A DNA stretch of 42,087 bases from Ruminococcus sp. (lineage in GTDB: Bacteria > Bacillota > Clostridia > Oscillospirales > Ruminococcaceae). Below, in pieces: positions 27,385 through 34,220 of this stretch. The notes beneath the pieces were generated by a model. That model made no database searches. It was not told the origin of the DNA and saw nothing but the letters and a program-made list of their open reading frames with translations. The position numbers were made by a program, and so were the translations under genes. Positions within the stretch are counted from its first letter, which is position 1. Each line of letters begins with the position of its first letter. The stretch spans positions 1 to 42,087 of the forward strand of contig JAFXDK010000002.1 of assembly GCA_017521805.1 (NCBI GenBank), given 5' to 3'.

Positions 27385-28670
27385 ACTGTCCTCCTTTTGC
27401 GCTTTTTGCCTGATTTTTTCGGCTTATGTGAGGGATTTGCAAATACAGGTGACTGCGCCGCAACTATCATTCCCACCATAAGTCCGCTTGTTACCATTGA
27501 GCTTCCGCCTGCTGAAATAAAGGGTAGTGTTACGCCCGTAAAAGGTATCATATTGCATGAACCGAAGATATTCAGTGCCATTTGCATTGTAAATGCTGCG
27601 GCAATTCCTGCGCACATTGTTCCGTGATAGTAGGAGCGCGGCGGATTTACAAGTGGCATAGCAACCATTATAAGAAGCATTAACACTGTCATAAGGGCGT
27701 AGAGAAGTCCCCATTCCTCGCTGATTGTGGCAAACACTATATCGCTTTCATAGGCAAATACTTTGTGGAGAAAGCCCTTTCCTGCGCCTTTTCCGAACCA
27801 GCCGCCCTCAGCAATAGCAATAAGCGCTTTTGTCTGCTGATAGCCGTTTGCATCTGGGTCGCTCCAGATATCCGCAAAAATTCTGTCCTTTACGTATGCG
27901 GGAGCAAGGATTATTGCGATGATTCCAAGTACTCCCACAACAGAACCTGCAATTATCAGAGTTTTCTTCGAAAATTTTGCCTTTGGATAACATATTCTCA
28001 GGAAGAAGCATGAGGCATATATTGCCGCAAATGTGGGGATACTTCCCAAATCTCTGCACCACCACTGGAAAAGAATTATTATTGCGGTTATGCCGAAAAG
28101 AATCAGATTATCATATACAACGTTAAACTCTCCAAGCTTTTTCTTGTTCATCTGCTCTGCAATAGATGTAGCGCAGGCAAGAACAAGCAAAGGTTTGATG
28201 AATTCCGATGGCTGAATTGACATAAATCCTAAATCAATCCACATACTTCGACTACCTGTAAACAGCAGAATTATCACCATTAACACGGCTATGCCTGCCC
28301 AGACAAATTTTTTCTTCGTCTGAATCCAGCGGTGATTGCGGCATGCTATATAGCCTATTCTGCACGATACAAGGGCGGCGATACAGGTTATAAAATGCTT
28401 TGCATCAAAATGAACACCGCCGAAACAGGACTGGAAAATCATGCTCATGTTAAGTATCAGCAAAAGCATGAAGTCTACTGCATATGTCCGCTGCTTGAAA
28501 AAGGGCATAATTATAAAGTATACAGCGTCAAGGAGAATAACTCCTGCACTGAGCGTTATTATATCATTTATGCTGTCGTATTTTCCATTTGTGTATACAT
28601 TCATGAGCATTGAACCGTGAGTAACGATTACAAAAATACATGATAAAAGGTAAGATACAGGATTTGTCAT
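27381..28670 (-). CDS. SEDS-family peptidoglycan glycosyltransferase (RodA/FtsW/SpoVE)
   Basis: A 429-residue membrane protein with about ten helices, polymerising lipid II into glycan strands in partnership with a class B PBP. Family hallmarks are visible: GSRSMWIDLGFMSIQPSEF with the conserved SIQPSE, a long extracytoplasmic loop containing DANGYQQTKALIAIAEGGWFG, and the late GVTLPFISAGGSSM motif (usually PFISYGGSS, here Ala for Tyr). The C-terminus is a very basic tail (KPKKSGKKRKRR). Overlaps of 4 bases with the FHA gene upstream and the PBP gene downstream show a tightly coupled three-gene unit. Confidence 0.94.
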   Translation of the reverse strand: MTNPVSYLLSCIFVIVTHGSMLMNVYTNGKYDSINDIITLSAGVILLDAVYFIIMPFFKQRTYAVDFMLLLILNMSMIFQSCFGGVHFDAKHFITCIAALVSCRIGYIACRNHRWIQTKKKFVWAGIAVLMVIILLFTGSRSMWIDLGFMSIQPSEFIKPLLVLACATSIAEQMNKKKLGEFNVVYDNLILFGITAIIILFQWWCRDLGSIPTFAAIYASCFFLRICYPKAKFSKKTLIIAGSVVGVLGIIAIILAPAYVKDRIFADIWSDPDANGYQQTKALIAIAEGGWFGKGAGKGFLHKVFAYESDIVFATISEEWGLLYALMTVLMLLIMVAMPLVNPPRSYYHGTMCAGIAAAFTMQMALNIFGSCNMIPFTGVTLPFISAGGSSMVTSGLMVGMIVAAQSPVFANPSHKPKKSGKKRKRRTV

Positions 28671-29071
28671 TTCTGAATCCTCCTTTTTCTGAAAATAAGT
28701 CTGCGATTCCCCAGAGTTATGACATCGTTATCGTAAAGGCGCACGTGTCTGACGAGTTCTCCGTTTACATATATTCCCGATTTTGAGCCGATATCGTTAA
28801 TCGTCCATTTACCGTCGGTTACGTTGAGCATGGCATGGTATCGTGATACCGACATATCCTGAATACGTATATCGGCGGAGGCGTGTCTGCCGATAAGTAT
28901 TTCATCACATTCAAGGGGATATACCCTTGTTTCGTCTGTGAGCTCCATATCTGCCGCGATTTTGCTCCAGACCTTTTTGCCCGAATGTTTTTCCATATAT
29001 GAGGCTATAAGTATCACCAGCGCGCAGATATCAAGCAAGGCAACAGCTGCCGCACAGATTGCGATATCCAT
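28667..29071 (-). CDS. Membrane-anchored FHA domain protein
   Basis: The preferred start is the ATG at 29069-29071 (134 residues), 8 bases after AAAGGAG; a TTG six codons upstream lies inside that ribosome site. One N-terminal membrane helix (about 2-25) is followed by a cytoplasmic FHA domain. The phosphopeptide-binding signatures are intact: GRHASADI, SRYHA and NDIGSKSGIYVNG. FHA domains bind phosphothreonine, so the protein may link Ser/Thr kinase signalling to the coupled RodA-PBP pair, as FhaB-RodA-PbpA do in Actinobacteria. No kinase gene lies in this window. Immediately upstream is the 150-bp MITE-like element, so the promoter is unclear. Confidence 0.9.
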   Translation of the reverse strand: MDIAICAAAVALLDICALVILIASYMEKHSGKKVWSKIAADMELTDETRVYPLECDEILIGRHASADIRIQDMSVSRYHAMLNVTDGKWTINDIGSKSGIYVNGELVRHVRLYDNDVITLGNRRLIFRKRRIQK

Positions 29072-29100
29072 ATAATCAACTCCTTTCAATAATGGGAACC

Positions 29101-29250
29101 TCTAAAAACCTCCCTCACGGCTGAATTTCTATGACAAACACCATTTGCTGCGTTGCCAAACCTTGCAATACATCAAGTATTACTGCGGTTTGTCGCCTTG
29201 CAACTGATATTTGTCATATACGAAATTCCGCTCGTGTTCCGGTTTTTAGA
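29101..29250. mobile_element. MITE-like element, 150 bp, with 10-bp TIRs and 5-bp target duplication
   Basis: Perfect terminal inverted repeats TCTAAAAACC (29101-29110) and GGTTTTTAGA (29241-29250) are flanked on both sides by the direct repeat GAACC (29096-29100 and 29251-29255). Inner arms also pair imperfectly (GAATTTC-TATGACAAA near 29123-29138 against TTTGTCATATACGAAATTC near 29210-29228). The whole unit can therefore fold into a long hairpin. It has no coding capacity. An 11-bp TIR reading with a 3-bp duplication is an alternative boundary. It sits directly upstream of the FHA-RodA-PBP operon. Confidence 0.8.
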
Positions 29251-29302
29251 GAACCCCTAATTCCTATAGGGTTTTATAGCTTACTTCGGAAGACTGAGAT
29301 TA

Positions 29303-29377
29303 TCGAAAAACCTGAATTTCGTTCCGAAATTGCGGGCGGATAATATCCGCCCCTACACAAAACGACGTAAAATAGCC
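29303..29377 (-). repeat. 75-bp dispersed repeat with REP-like hairpin, copy A
   Basis: This unit recurs in opposite orientation at 40152-40226 with 72 of 75 bases identical. On the - strand it has the head GTAGGGGC (29349-29356) followed by a strong stem GGGCGGAT/ATCCGCCC (29334-29352). Confidence 0.85.
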
Positions 29378-29382
29378 AATTC

Positions 29383-29407
29383 GTAGGGGCCGCCTTTGGC
29401 GGTCCGC
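29383..29407 (+). repeat. REP-like hairpin with GTAGGGG head
   Basis: GTAGGGG is followed by an eight-pair stem GGGCCGCC/GGCGGTCC (29387-29394 with 29398-29405, one G-T pair) and a TTT loop. It lies 27 bases from copy A in inverted orientation, just downstream of the nudC-like gene, where it could protect or end that transcript. Confidence 0.7.
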
Positions 29408-29440
29408 ATTGAAATAATAACTTTTTTTACAGACTATAGC

Positions 29441-30277
29441 TTACTTCATAAGCTTTTCTCCCGAAGCAAAGACCTTCATCATCTCATTAGTTAAACTCAA
29501 GTCATCAGGCTGACCTGTTACATTTTCACGCTTAATCCAACGTGCATTGCTCAGCTCCGATTGTTCAAGCTTAATATCGGTATCGCCGTCAACATCGCAG
29601 AAAAATCCCAGAAGAAGTCCTGCTGAAAATCCCCATGGCTGAGATTTGTAATAGCGGATATTCTTTACTTTCAGCCCCACTTCCTCCATGACTTCACGGC
29701 GCACAGTATCTTCGGGGCTTTCGCCGATTTCCATATATCCTGCAACAAGAGCGTCGTAGTTTACGCCGCGGCTTTTCACATAGCGTGTAACAAGCAGTTT
29801 ATTGCCGTTTGTAACTCCCACTATTACAGCGGGATTTATACGGGGATATATCAACTCGCCGCAGTTGGTGCAAAGCATTGCTCTTTCGTTTGTGCAGGCT
29901 ATAGTTTTGCCGCCGCAACTGCCGCAGAAGCGATTTGAAGCGTACCATTCAGAAAGATGATAAGCGGTAAAAAGTGCAAATATACTTGCTCTGAGCATAT
30001 ATTTTTCATGGCGCAGAGTTCGGATATTTACCATTGAAAAGCCCTCATCAGCGGAGGAATAATCGCTTACAATGAAATATTTCACATTTCCGATTGCAAA
30101 AAGATATGTCACATCAGCGGGATTGCACATCTGCGACGGAGTGGGGAAAAGCCTGTCGGAAGCCATATTGCACAGAACTTTGTTGCCCTTGAAATACATG
30201 AGCATACTATTGCTGTCGGGTTCTGCATCGGGAAAGTAACGGTTGTCAAAGCCCAATGGATATATATCCTGTATCAT
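29441..30277 (-). CDS. nudC: NudC-like NAD(H) pyrophosphatase / mRNA decapping Nudix hydrolase
   Basis: A 278-residue protein with the NudC layout. An N-terminal domain is followed by a zinc ribbon (CGSCGG then CTNC, about 118-145). A Nudix box follows, with G-x5-E-x7-REVMEEVG beginning at GYMEIGE (about 182). The family's SQPW segment is downstream. NudC enzymes hydrolyse NAD(H) and remove NAD caps from RNA. The diagnostic SQPWPFPxS motif is altered here to SQPWGFSAG, so NADH specificity is likely but not certain. The start overlaps the end of the MATE gene by 4 bases, giving a MATE-nudC operon. A 13-base copy of sequence around its stop codon occurs 160 bases further downstream. Confidence 0.9.
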   Translation of the reverse strand: MIQDIYPLGFDNRYFPDAEPDSNSMLMYFKGNKVLCNMASDRLFPTPSQMCNPADVTYLFAIGNVKYFIVSDYSSADEGFSMVNIRTLRHEKYMLRASIFALFTAYHLSEWYASNRFCGSCGGKTIACTNERAMLCTNCGELIYPRINPAVIVGVTNGNKLLVTRYVKSRGVNYDALVAGYMEIGESPEDTVRREVMEEVGLKVKNIRYYKSQPWGFSAGLLLGFFCDVDGDTDIKLEQSELSNARWIKRENVTGQPDDLSLTNEMMKVFASGEKLMK

Positions 30278-31662
30278 AATTTCACCTCTGATTTTTCAGA
30301 CATTACAGTCATAAGTCTGAATTCAAATATAGTCATAGCTAAAGCGACGATGCCTGAAAGCAGGTCGCATATTGGTCCTGTATACAGTATGCCGTCGATT
30401 CCCATAAATTTCGGAAGTATGAGGAGTATCGGCACAAAGAATATAATCTGTCGTGTAAGTGAAAGGAATACGCCCTTTATGGGTTTGCCGATAGATGTGA
30501 AGAATGTTGAAGATATGGGCTGAATACAGTTGAGCCATGTGAAGAAAAGGAATATTCTGAAAAAACGGCTTCCGAATTCAAAATATGTTTCTGTACCCTC
30601 GCCGAAAAGTCCGAGAATCTGTTTTGGGATAAGCTGGAAGAAGATGAATGCTATAACAGATATAACAGCGGCTATTCCCAGAGCAAGCTTGTATGAGGAT
30701 TTAACACGGCTGTAATTCTTAGCGCCGTAGTTAAAGCTTTGAATTGGCTGAGTTCCCTGTGCAAGACCAATTACAATAGAGAATACAATCATATTCACTT
30801 TCATAACGATTCCTGCAACGGCAAGGGGCTCTTTTTCACCGTAAATGGAAAGGCTTCCGTAGTGCTTTAATGAGTTGTTGAGTACAACCTGAACAATAGC
30901 GATTGCAAGCTGATTGAAGCATGAAGCCATACCGATTGCGCAAACTCTTGAAACCACTTTTAACTGCGGAATAAAATGTTTTGCAGTGAGCTTTACTGTT
31001 TTGAACTTGCGTATGTAAAGGATAACAAGGAATGCGGAAACAACCTGTCCGATAACTGTTGCAGCTGCCGCGCCTTTCATTCCCCAATCAAAGCCGAGAA
31101 CGAATAATGCATCAAGGATTGTATTTATTACAGCACCTGTCAGATTAAGTATCATAGTCATTCCAGGGCTTCCGTCAGCGCGGATAATATGTCCGCCTCC
31201 TGTAGCAAGTATAAGGAACGGGAAGCCTATTGCTGATACAGCAACATAATCCTTGGCATAAGGCATGATATCATCGGGAGAGCCGAAAAGCTTCAGCAGG
31301 GGAGTGAGGAATATAAGGGTAAATGCGGATATTATAATACCAATTCCTGCAAGCATTGTAAGGGCATTTCCTGCAAAATATCCTGCACGTTTTGAATCGC
31401 CTTTGCCCATAGTGAGATTGAAGCAGGAAGCGCCGCCGATACCAAGGAGAAGTGCCGCGGCGATACACAAAGTCGAAAATGGGAAAGCGATATTTGTGGC
31501 GGCATTGCCGTCAGTTCCCACGCCCTGACCGATGAAGAATTGGTCGATGATGTTATACAGCGCGCTGACAAGCATACCGATAATACTTGGGATAGCGAAT
31601 TCCGCCATAAGCTTCGGCACAGGTGCAGAAGCAAGGGGATTATTTTTTTCTGTCTGATTCAT
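30274..31662 (-). CDS. MATE family efflux transporter (second copy type)
   Basis: A 462-residue membrane protein with about twelve helices. The typical opening LMAEFAIPSIIGMLVSALYNIIDQ is shortened here to its recognisable core AIPSIIGMLVSALYNIID. The glycine-rich LLLGIGGASCFNLTMGKGD loop is conserved in clostridial MATE proteins of the MepA/NorM-like group. The second half repeats the pattern (GMASCFNQLAIAIVQVVLN). It is distinct from the MATE at 23730-25130. A promoter lies at 31698-31726 and a MITE-like element immediately upstream of that. The 4-base overlap with the NudC-like gene suggests coexpression, though no functional link is evident. Substrate unknown. Confidence 0.93.
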   Translation of the reverse strand: MNQTEKNNPLASAPVPKLMAEFAIPSIIGMLVSALYNIIDQFFIGQGVGTDGNAATNIAFPFSTLCIAAALLLGIGGASCFNLTMGKGDSKRAGYFAGNALTMLAGIGIIISAFTLIFLTPLLKLFGSPDDIMPYAKDYVAVSAIGFPFLILATGGGHIIRADGSPGMTMILNLTGAVINTILDALFVLGFDWGMKGAAAATVIGQVVSAFLVILYIRKFKTVKLTAKHFIPQLKVVSRVCAIGMASCFNQLAIAIVQVVLNNSLKHYGSLSIYGEKEPLAVAGIVMKVNMIVFSIVIGLAQGTQPIQSFNYGAKNYSRVKSSYKLALGIAAVISVIAFIFFQLIPKQILGLFGEGTETYFEFGSRFFRIFLFFTWLNCIQPISSTFFTSIGKPIKGVFLSLTRQIIFFVPILLILPKFMGIDGILYTGPICDLLSGIVALAMTIFEFRLMTVMSEKSEVKL

Positions 31663-31697
31663 TTTTTTACCTTCTTTTCTTTAAACATTACTATTTT

Positions 31698-31726
31698 ATT
31701 ATACACCTTTTTGTTATTATTTTCAA
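31698..31726 (-). promoter_or_regulatory. Promoter of the MATE-nudC operon
   Basis: On the - strand, TTGAAA (31721-31726) and a perfect TATAAT (31698-31703) are 17 bases apart, about 40 bases before the ATG. Confidence 0.8.
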
Positions 31727-31747
31727 GTGCAAATGAGAAAAAAGGTA

Positions 31748-31911
31748 ATATTGCTCCCCCAACTAAACCTTGCCATCAAATACGCGACATAAATAAAATT
31801 TCTCTGCGTCAGAAAAACTTGAAATGCGACAGCATTCCTGCGTTTTTCTTCCTTGATAAATTTTCTTTCTGCTTTCGTCTTTTCGACAAGGTATAATTGG
31901 TGGAGCAATAT
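31748..31911. mobile_element. MITE-like long-hairpin element, about 164 bp
   Basis: The ends are imperfect inverted repeats of 25 bases (31748-31772 and 31887-31911, 22 matching), starting ATATTGCTCC and ending GGAGCAATAT. The interior is also roughly palindromic around 31826 (GAAATGC-GACA-GCATTCC), so the whole unit can form one long hairpin. AAAGG occurs near both ends (31741-31745, 31912-31916) but is offset by two bases on the left, so a target duplication is only possible. There is no coding content. Confidence 0.65.
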
Positions 31912-31937
31912 AAAGGAATTTCTGCTATATTTACTAA

Positions 31938-32115
31938 GGGGACGCTCTCTCTTGCAGAGCGTCCCCTCTTTTCAAACAGTCCACTGGACTGTTTGAAAAT
32001 TCACCCCTTGCAGAGCGCCTAAAGGCATCGCAGAGCTATGCTCTGCATGGGACGCTGTCCCATACCCTGCAAGAGACGCTGTCTCTTGACTCTGCTAAAG
32101 GGTTTCACCCTTTAG
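31938..32115. repeat. Cluster of six consecutive hairpins
   Basis: Six stems follow in order. (1) 31938-31966, 11 pairs. (2) 31969-31999, 14 pairs with a 3-base loop. (3) 32030-32046, 7 pairs (GCAGAGC/GCTCTGC). (4) 32047-32063, 7 pairs. (5) 32070-32088, 8 pairs. (6) 32095-32115, 8 pairs. Stems 4 and 5 share the core GAC-GCT-GTC and stem 1 has GACGCTC. CTTGCAGAGCG occurs twice (31951 and 32007). The cluster lies in an otherwise empty gap of about 510 bases between a MATE promoter and the terminator of the next operon. Confidence 0.85.
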
Positions 32116-32134
32116 AATCCCATTTTTAATCATA

Positions 32135-32169
32135 CAAAAAAATCCCCGACTCTCCAGTGAATCGGGGAT
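32135..32169 (-). terminator. Terminator of the fhs-tsaE-tsaB-rpiB-membrane protein unit
   Basis: On the - strand, ATCCCCGA and TCGGGGAT (32142-32169) form an eight-pair stem followed by a run of T (32135-32142). It lies just after the stop at 32176. Confidence 0.88.
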
Positions 32170-32175
32170 AAAAAT

Positions 32176-32628
32176 TTATTTCTTGAAAAGCTGTCTCAGT
32201 ACAAGACCGCCGCCTGCTGCGGTAAGTCCGAACATAAGTACGAACATATATGCATTTGTTGTTCTCCAGTGCATTCTTACACTCATAAGAACTGCCGCAA
32301 GCACTATTACTAATCCCACGGCAACAAATATCCAGCCGAAGATTTTTCTCTCCATAAGGAAAAGCATTACGATACCTATAAATATAGGTACAAATATTGT
32401 TCCGTTGGGAAGATTGAATCCGCCGAAGCTGAACATGTATCCGCCGTAACCCCATGTGCTTTCGATATTCAGATTCTGGAATATCATGAATACACCTGCC
32501 GCAAGCATGAGAAGACCTACGAAAAATTCAAGAAGGTCATTTCTGTTCTTGTCCCGTCTGTCGTTGTAATCCTTAAGATCACGGTAAGCCTTGTCCAGTT
32601 CGGTGTCATACTTTGATTTCTTTGCCAT
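32176..32628 (-). CDS. Small four-helix membrane protein of unknown function
   Basis: A 150-residue protein. A charged N-terminal segment (about 1-30, rich in Lys, Asp and Arg) with helical character is followed by four membrane helices (about 32-50, 77-91, 95-117 and 126-144). It ends in QLFKK. No family is recognised with confidence. GGAGG lies 8-9 bases before the ATG. It is the last gene of the presumed fhs-to-here operon, 39 bases after rpiB, and is followed by the strong terminator at 32135. The neighbours give no clear clue because they serve unrelated metabolic and tRNA roles. Confidence 0.8.
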   Translation of the reverse strand: MAKKSKYDTELDKAYRDLKDYNDRRDKNRNDLLEFFVGLLMLAAGVFMIFQNLNIESTWGYGGYMFSFGGFNLPNGTIFVPIFIGIVMLFLMERKIFGWIFVAVGLVIVLAAVLMSVRMHWRTTNAYMFVLMFGLTAAGGGLVLRQLFKK

Positions 32629-32667
32629 TGTTTTTTACCTCCAATAATCATTTATCTCTAAAAACAA

Positions 32668-33102
32668 TTACTTGTTTTCAAGAGCTGTAATAAGGTCAAC
32701 TCTGCGCTGATGTCTGCCGCCCTCAAATCCTGTTGTAAGGAATATTTCGGCAAGCTCGCAGGCAAGACCAACGCCCGTTGTTCTTGCGCCCATGCACATG
32801 ATATTTGAATCATTGTGCAGACGTGTATATTTTGTTGAGAATGAATCGGCGCAGAGTGCGGCGCGGATTCCCTTTATCTTGTTTGCGGCAATGGACATAC
32901 CGATTCCCGTACCGCAGAGGAGAATACCTCTTTCACATTCCCCTGATGTAACTACTCCGCATACAGTCTCCGCCATATTGGGATAATCACAGGGTTCGCC
33001 GTCTGTGCCCATATCCTTGAAATCAAAGCCCTTTTCGGAAAGTGCCTTGATGATTTCCTTTTTCATCTCAACTGCTGCGTGGTCGCATCCTATAGCAATC
33101 AT
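32668..33102 (-). CDS. rpiB: Ribose-5-phosphate isomerase B
   Basis: Interconverts ribose 5-phosphate and ribulose 5-phosphate in the non-oxidative pentose phosphate pathway. The 144-residue protein is full length for RpiB. It starts MIAIGCDHAAVEMKK, with the conserved substrate-binding CDHA. The catalytic Cys is in LLCGTGIGMSIAANK, and the conserved R-A-ALC and ARLHND-like (TRLHNDSN) segments are present. It begins 3 bases after the tsaB stop, so it is cotranscribed with the tsa genes. A galactose-6-phosphate isomerase subunit (LacA/LacB) is a related alternative, but the single gene and the context favour RpiB. Confidence 0.94.
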   Translation of the reverse strand: MIAIGCDHAAVEMKKEIIKALSEKGFDFKDMGTDGEPCDYPNMAETVCGVVTSGECERGILLCGTGIGMSIAANKIKGIRAALCADSFSTKYTRLHNDSNIMCMGARTTGVGLACELAEIFLTTGFEGGRHQRRVDLITALENK

Positions 33103-33105
33103 TGG

Positions 33106-33801
33106 TTATACTCCTTTATTTTCAAGTATTTTTTCAGCCTGAACTTTTTGCAGATATGAAGCTTCAAGCTCGTCAGGGGAAATAAATTCCTTTGCCATTG
33201 CTCCGAGACATACACCACAGGCGTTCTGTATTCTGCCTTGTGGGGGGGCGATAATAAACATAGGTGAGCGGTATGTCATGAAGAAATCTGCCGCTCCGTC
33301 GCCGCAGAGCATAACTTCCGTACCGTTGAGAGCAAGGAATTCCGCCAGCTCATCACAGCTGAGAATCTTTTCTTCCATAACGGCTTCAAGCCCATAGCAA
33401 TCGCTTTTGTAAACTGCGGCATAGACTAAATCTGCACGAGCCTTCATAACGGAACATATAACGCCCTTGTAGGCGATATTATTGAACGCAAGAGCCTCCA
33501 GTGTTGAAACTCCGCAGCATTTGCAGTTCAGAGCAAATCCCATAGCTTTTACGGCGGCAATGCCGATTCGCAGTCCTGTGTAGCTTCCGGGCCCTTTAGC
33601 CACGGCAACAGCGCCGATATCCTTAACAGTTTTTCCCGTCTGCTCAATAAGACTTTTCACCATAGGCATAATTACCTGCGAATGAGTTTTCTGCGTATAC
33701 AGCGAGGTTTCGGCTATGACAATCTCACTGTCTGTATCAAAGAGGGCGGCTGATGCAACTTTTCCTGATGTATCAATTCCAAGCAGAAGCAAAACGTTCA
33801 T
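33106..33801 (-). CDS. tsaB: tRNA threonylcarbamoyladenosine biosynthesis protein TsaB
   Basis: Partner of TsaD and TsaE in making t6A at position 37 of ANN-decoding tRNAs. The 231-residue protein opens LGIDTSGKVASAAL, followed by the HSQVIMPMV and GPGSYTGLRIG segments typical of TsaB. The C-terminal half is variable as usual. From the ATG at 33801 the coding region overlaps tsaE by 29 bases, but the ribosome site AGAGGGAG directly abuts that ATG. A TTG three codons in (33792) has the better 8-base spacing and would give the common MLLLGIDTS start. The order tsaE-tsaB, with rpiB 3 bases downstream, indicates one transcript. tsaD is not in this window. Confidence 0.95.
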   Translation of the reverse strand: MNVLLLLGIDTSGKVASAALFDTDSEIVIAETSLYTQKTHSQVIMPMVKSLIEQTGKTVKDIGAVAVAKGPGSYTGLRIGIAAVKAMGFALNCKCCGVSTLEALAFNNIAYKGVICSVMKARADLVYAAVYKSDCYGLEAVMEEKILSCDELAEFLALNGTEVMLCGDGAADFFMTYRSPMFIIAPPQGRIQNACGVCLGAMAKEFISPDELEASYLQKVQAEKILENKGV

Positions 33802-34219
33802 CTCCCTCTAAAGTAATTTCTCTTTCAAGCTCATCAAGAGAGTTGATAGTAATATTTATAACTTTTCCCGAAAGATATTTTTCAATATTTTCCGACCACT
33901 CAACTGCCGCAACATTATTGCCGAAATCGTAGTCGTAAAATCCGCAGGATTCCAAATCCCATTCGCTTGAAATGCGGTACATATCAAAGTGATAGAGATT
34001 TATCTTGTCACCGATATACTCGTTTACAAGGGCAAAGGTGGGGGATGTTACCACATCTCCCAGACCAAGCCCCAGAGCAAGACCTCTTGTGAATGTGGTT
34101 TTTCCTGCACCGAGGCCGCCGTGATATGCTATAATATCGCCTTTTTGCAGAAGCTTTCCTATTTCAGCGGCGGCTTCGATTGTTTCTTCGGGGGATTTTG
34201 TAATTATTTTTCTTATCAT
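33773..34219 (-). CDS. tsaE: tRNA threonylcarbamoyladenosine biosynthesis ATPase TsaE
   Basis: Small P-loop ATPase needed for t6A formation with TsaB and TsaD. The 148-residue protein has the Walker A region HGGLGAGKTTFTRGLALGLG (about 35-54), the SPTFALVNEY switch-like motif and the LYHFDMYRI motif. The C-terminal VEWSENIEKYL segment is also characteristic. The ATG begins 1 base after the fhs stop, and the 3' end overlaps tsaB, so translation across fhs-tsaE-tsaB is tightly linked. Confidence 0.96.
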   Translation of the reverse strand: MIRKIITKSPEETIEAAAEIGKLLQKGDIIAYHGGLGAGKTTFTRGLALGLGLGDVVTSPTFALVNEYIGDKINLYHFDMYRISSEWDLESCGFYDYDFGNNVAAVEWSENIEKYLSGKVINITINSLDELEREITLEGDERFASAWN

Positions 34220-34220
34220 A

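Noticed and set aside
29131-29343. Open frame of 70 codons in the nudC-FHA gap
   Set aside because: It runs across the MITE-like element and the REP repeat, with no ribosome site; not a gene.
31540-31908. Short open frames on both strands near the second MITE
   Set aside because: They overlap the MATE gene and the palindromic element and have no start signals.
31938-32115. CRISPR array
   Set aside because: The palindromes differ in sequence and length, there is no constant repeat with regular spacers, and no cas gene is nearby.
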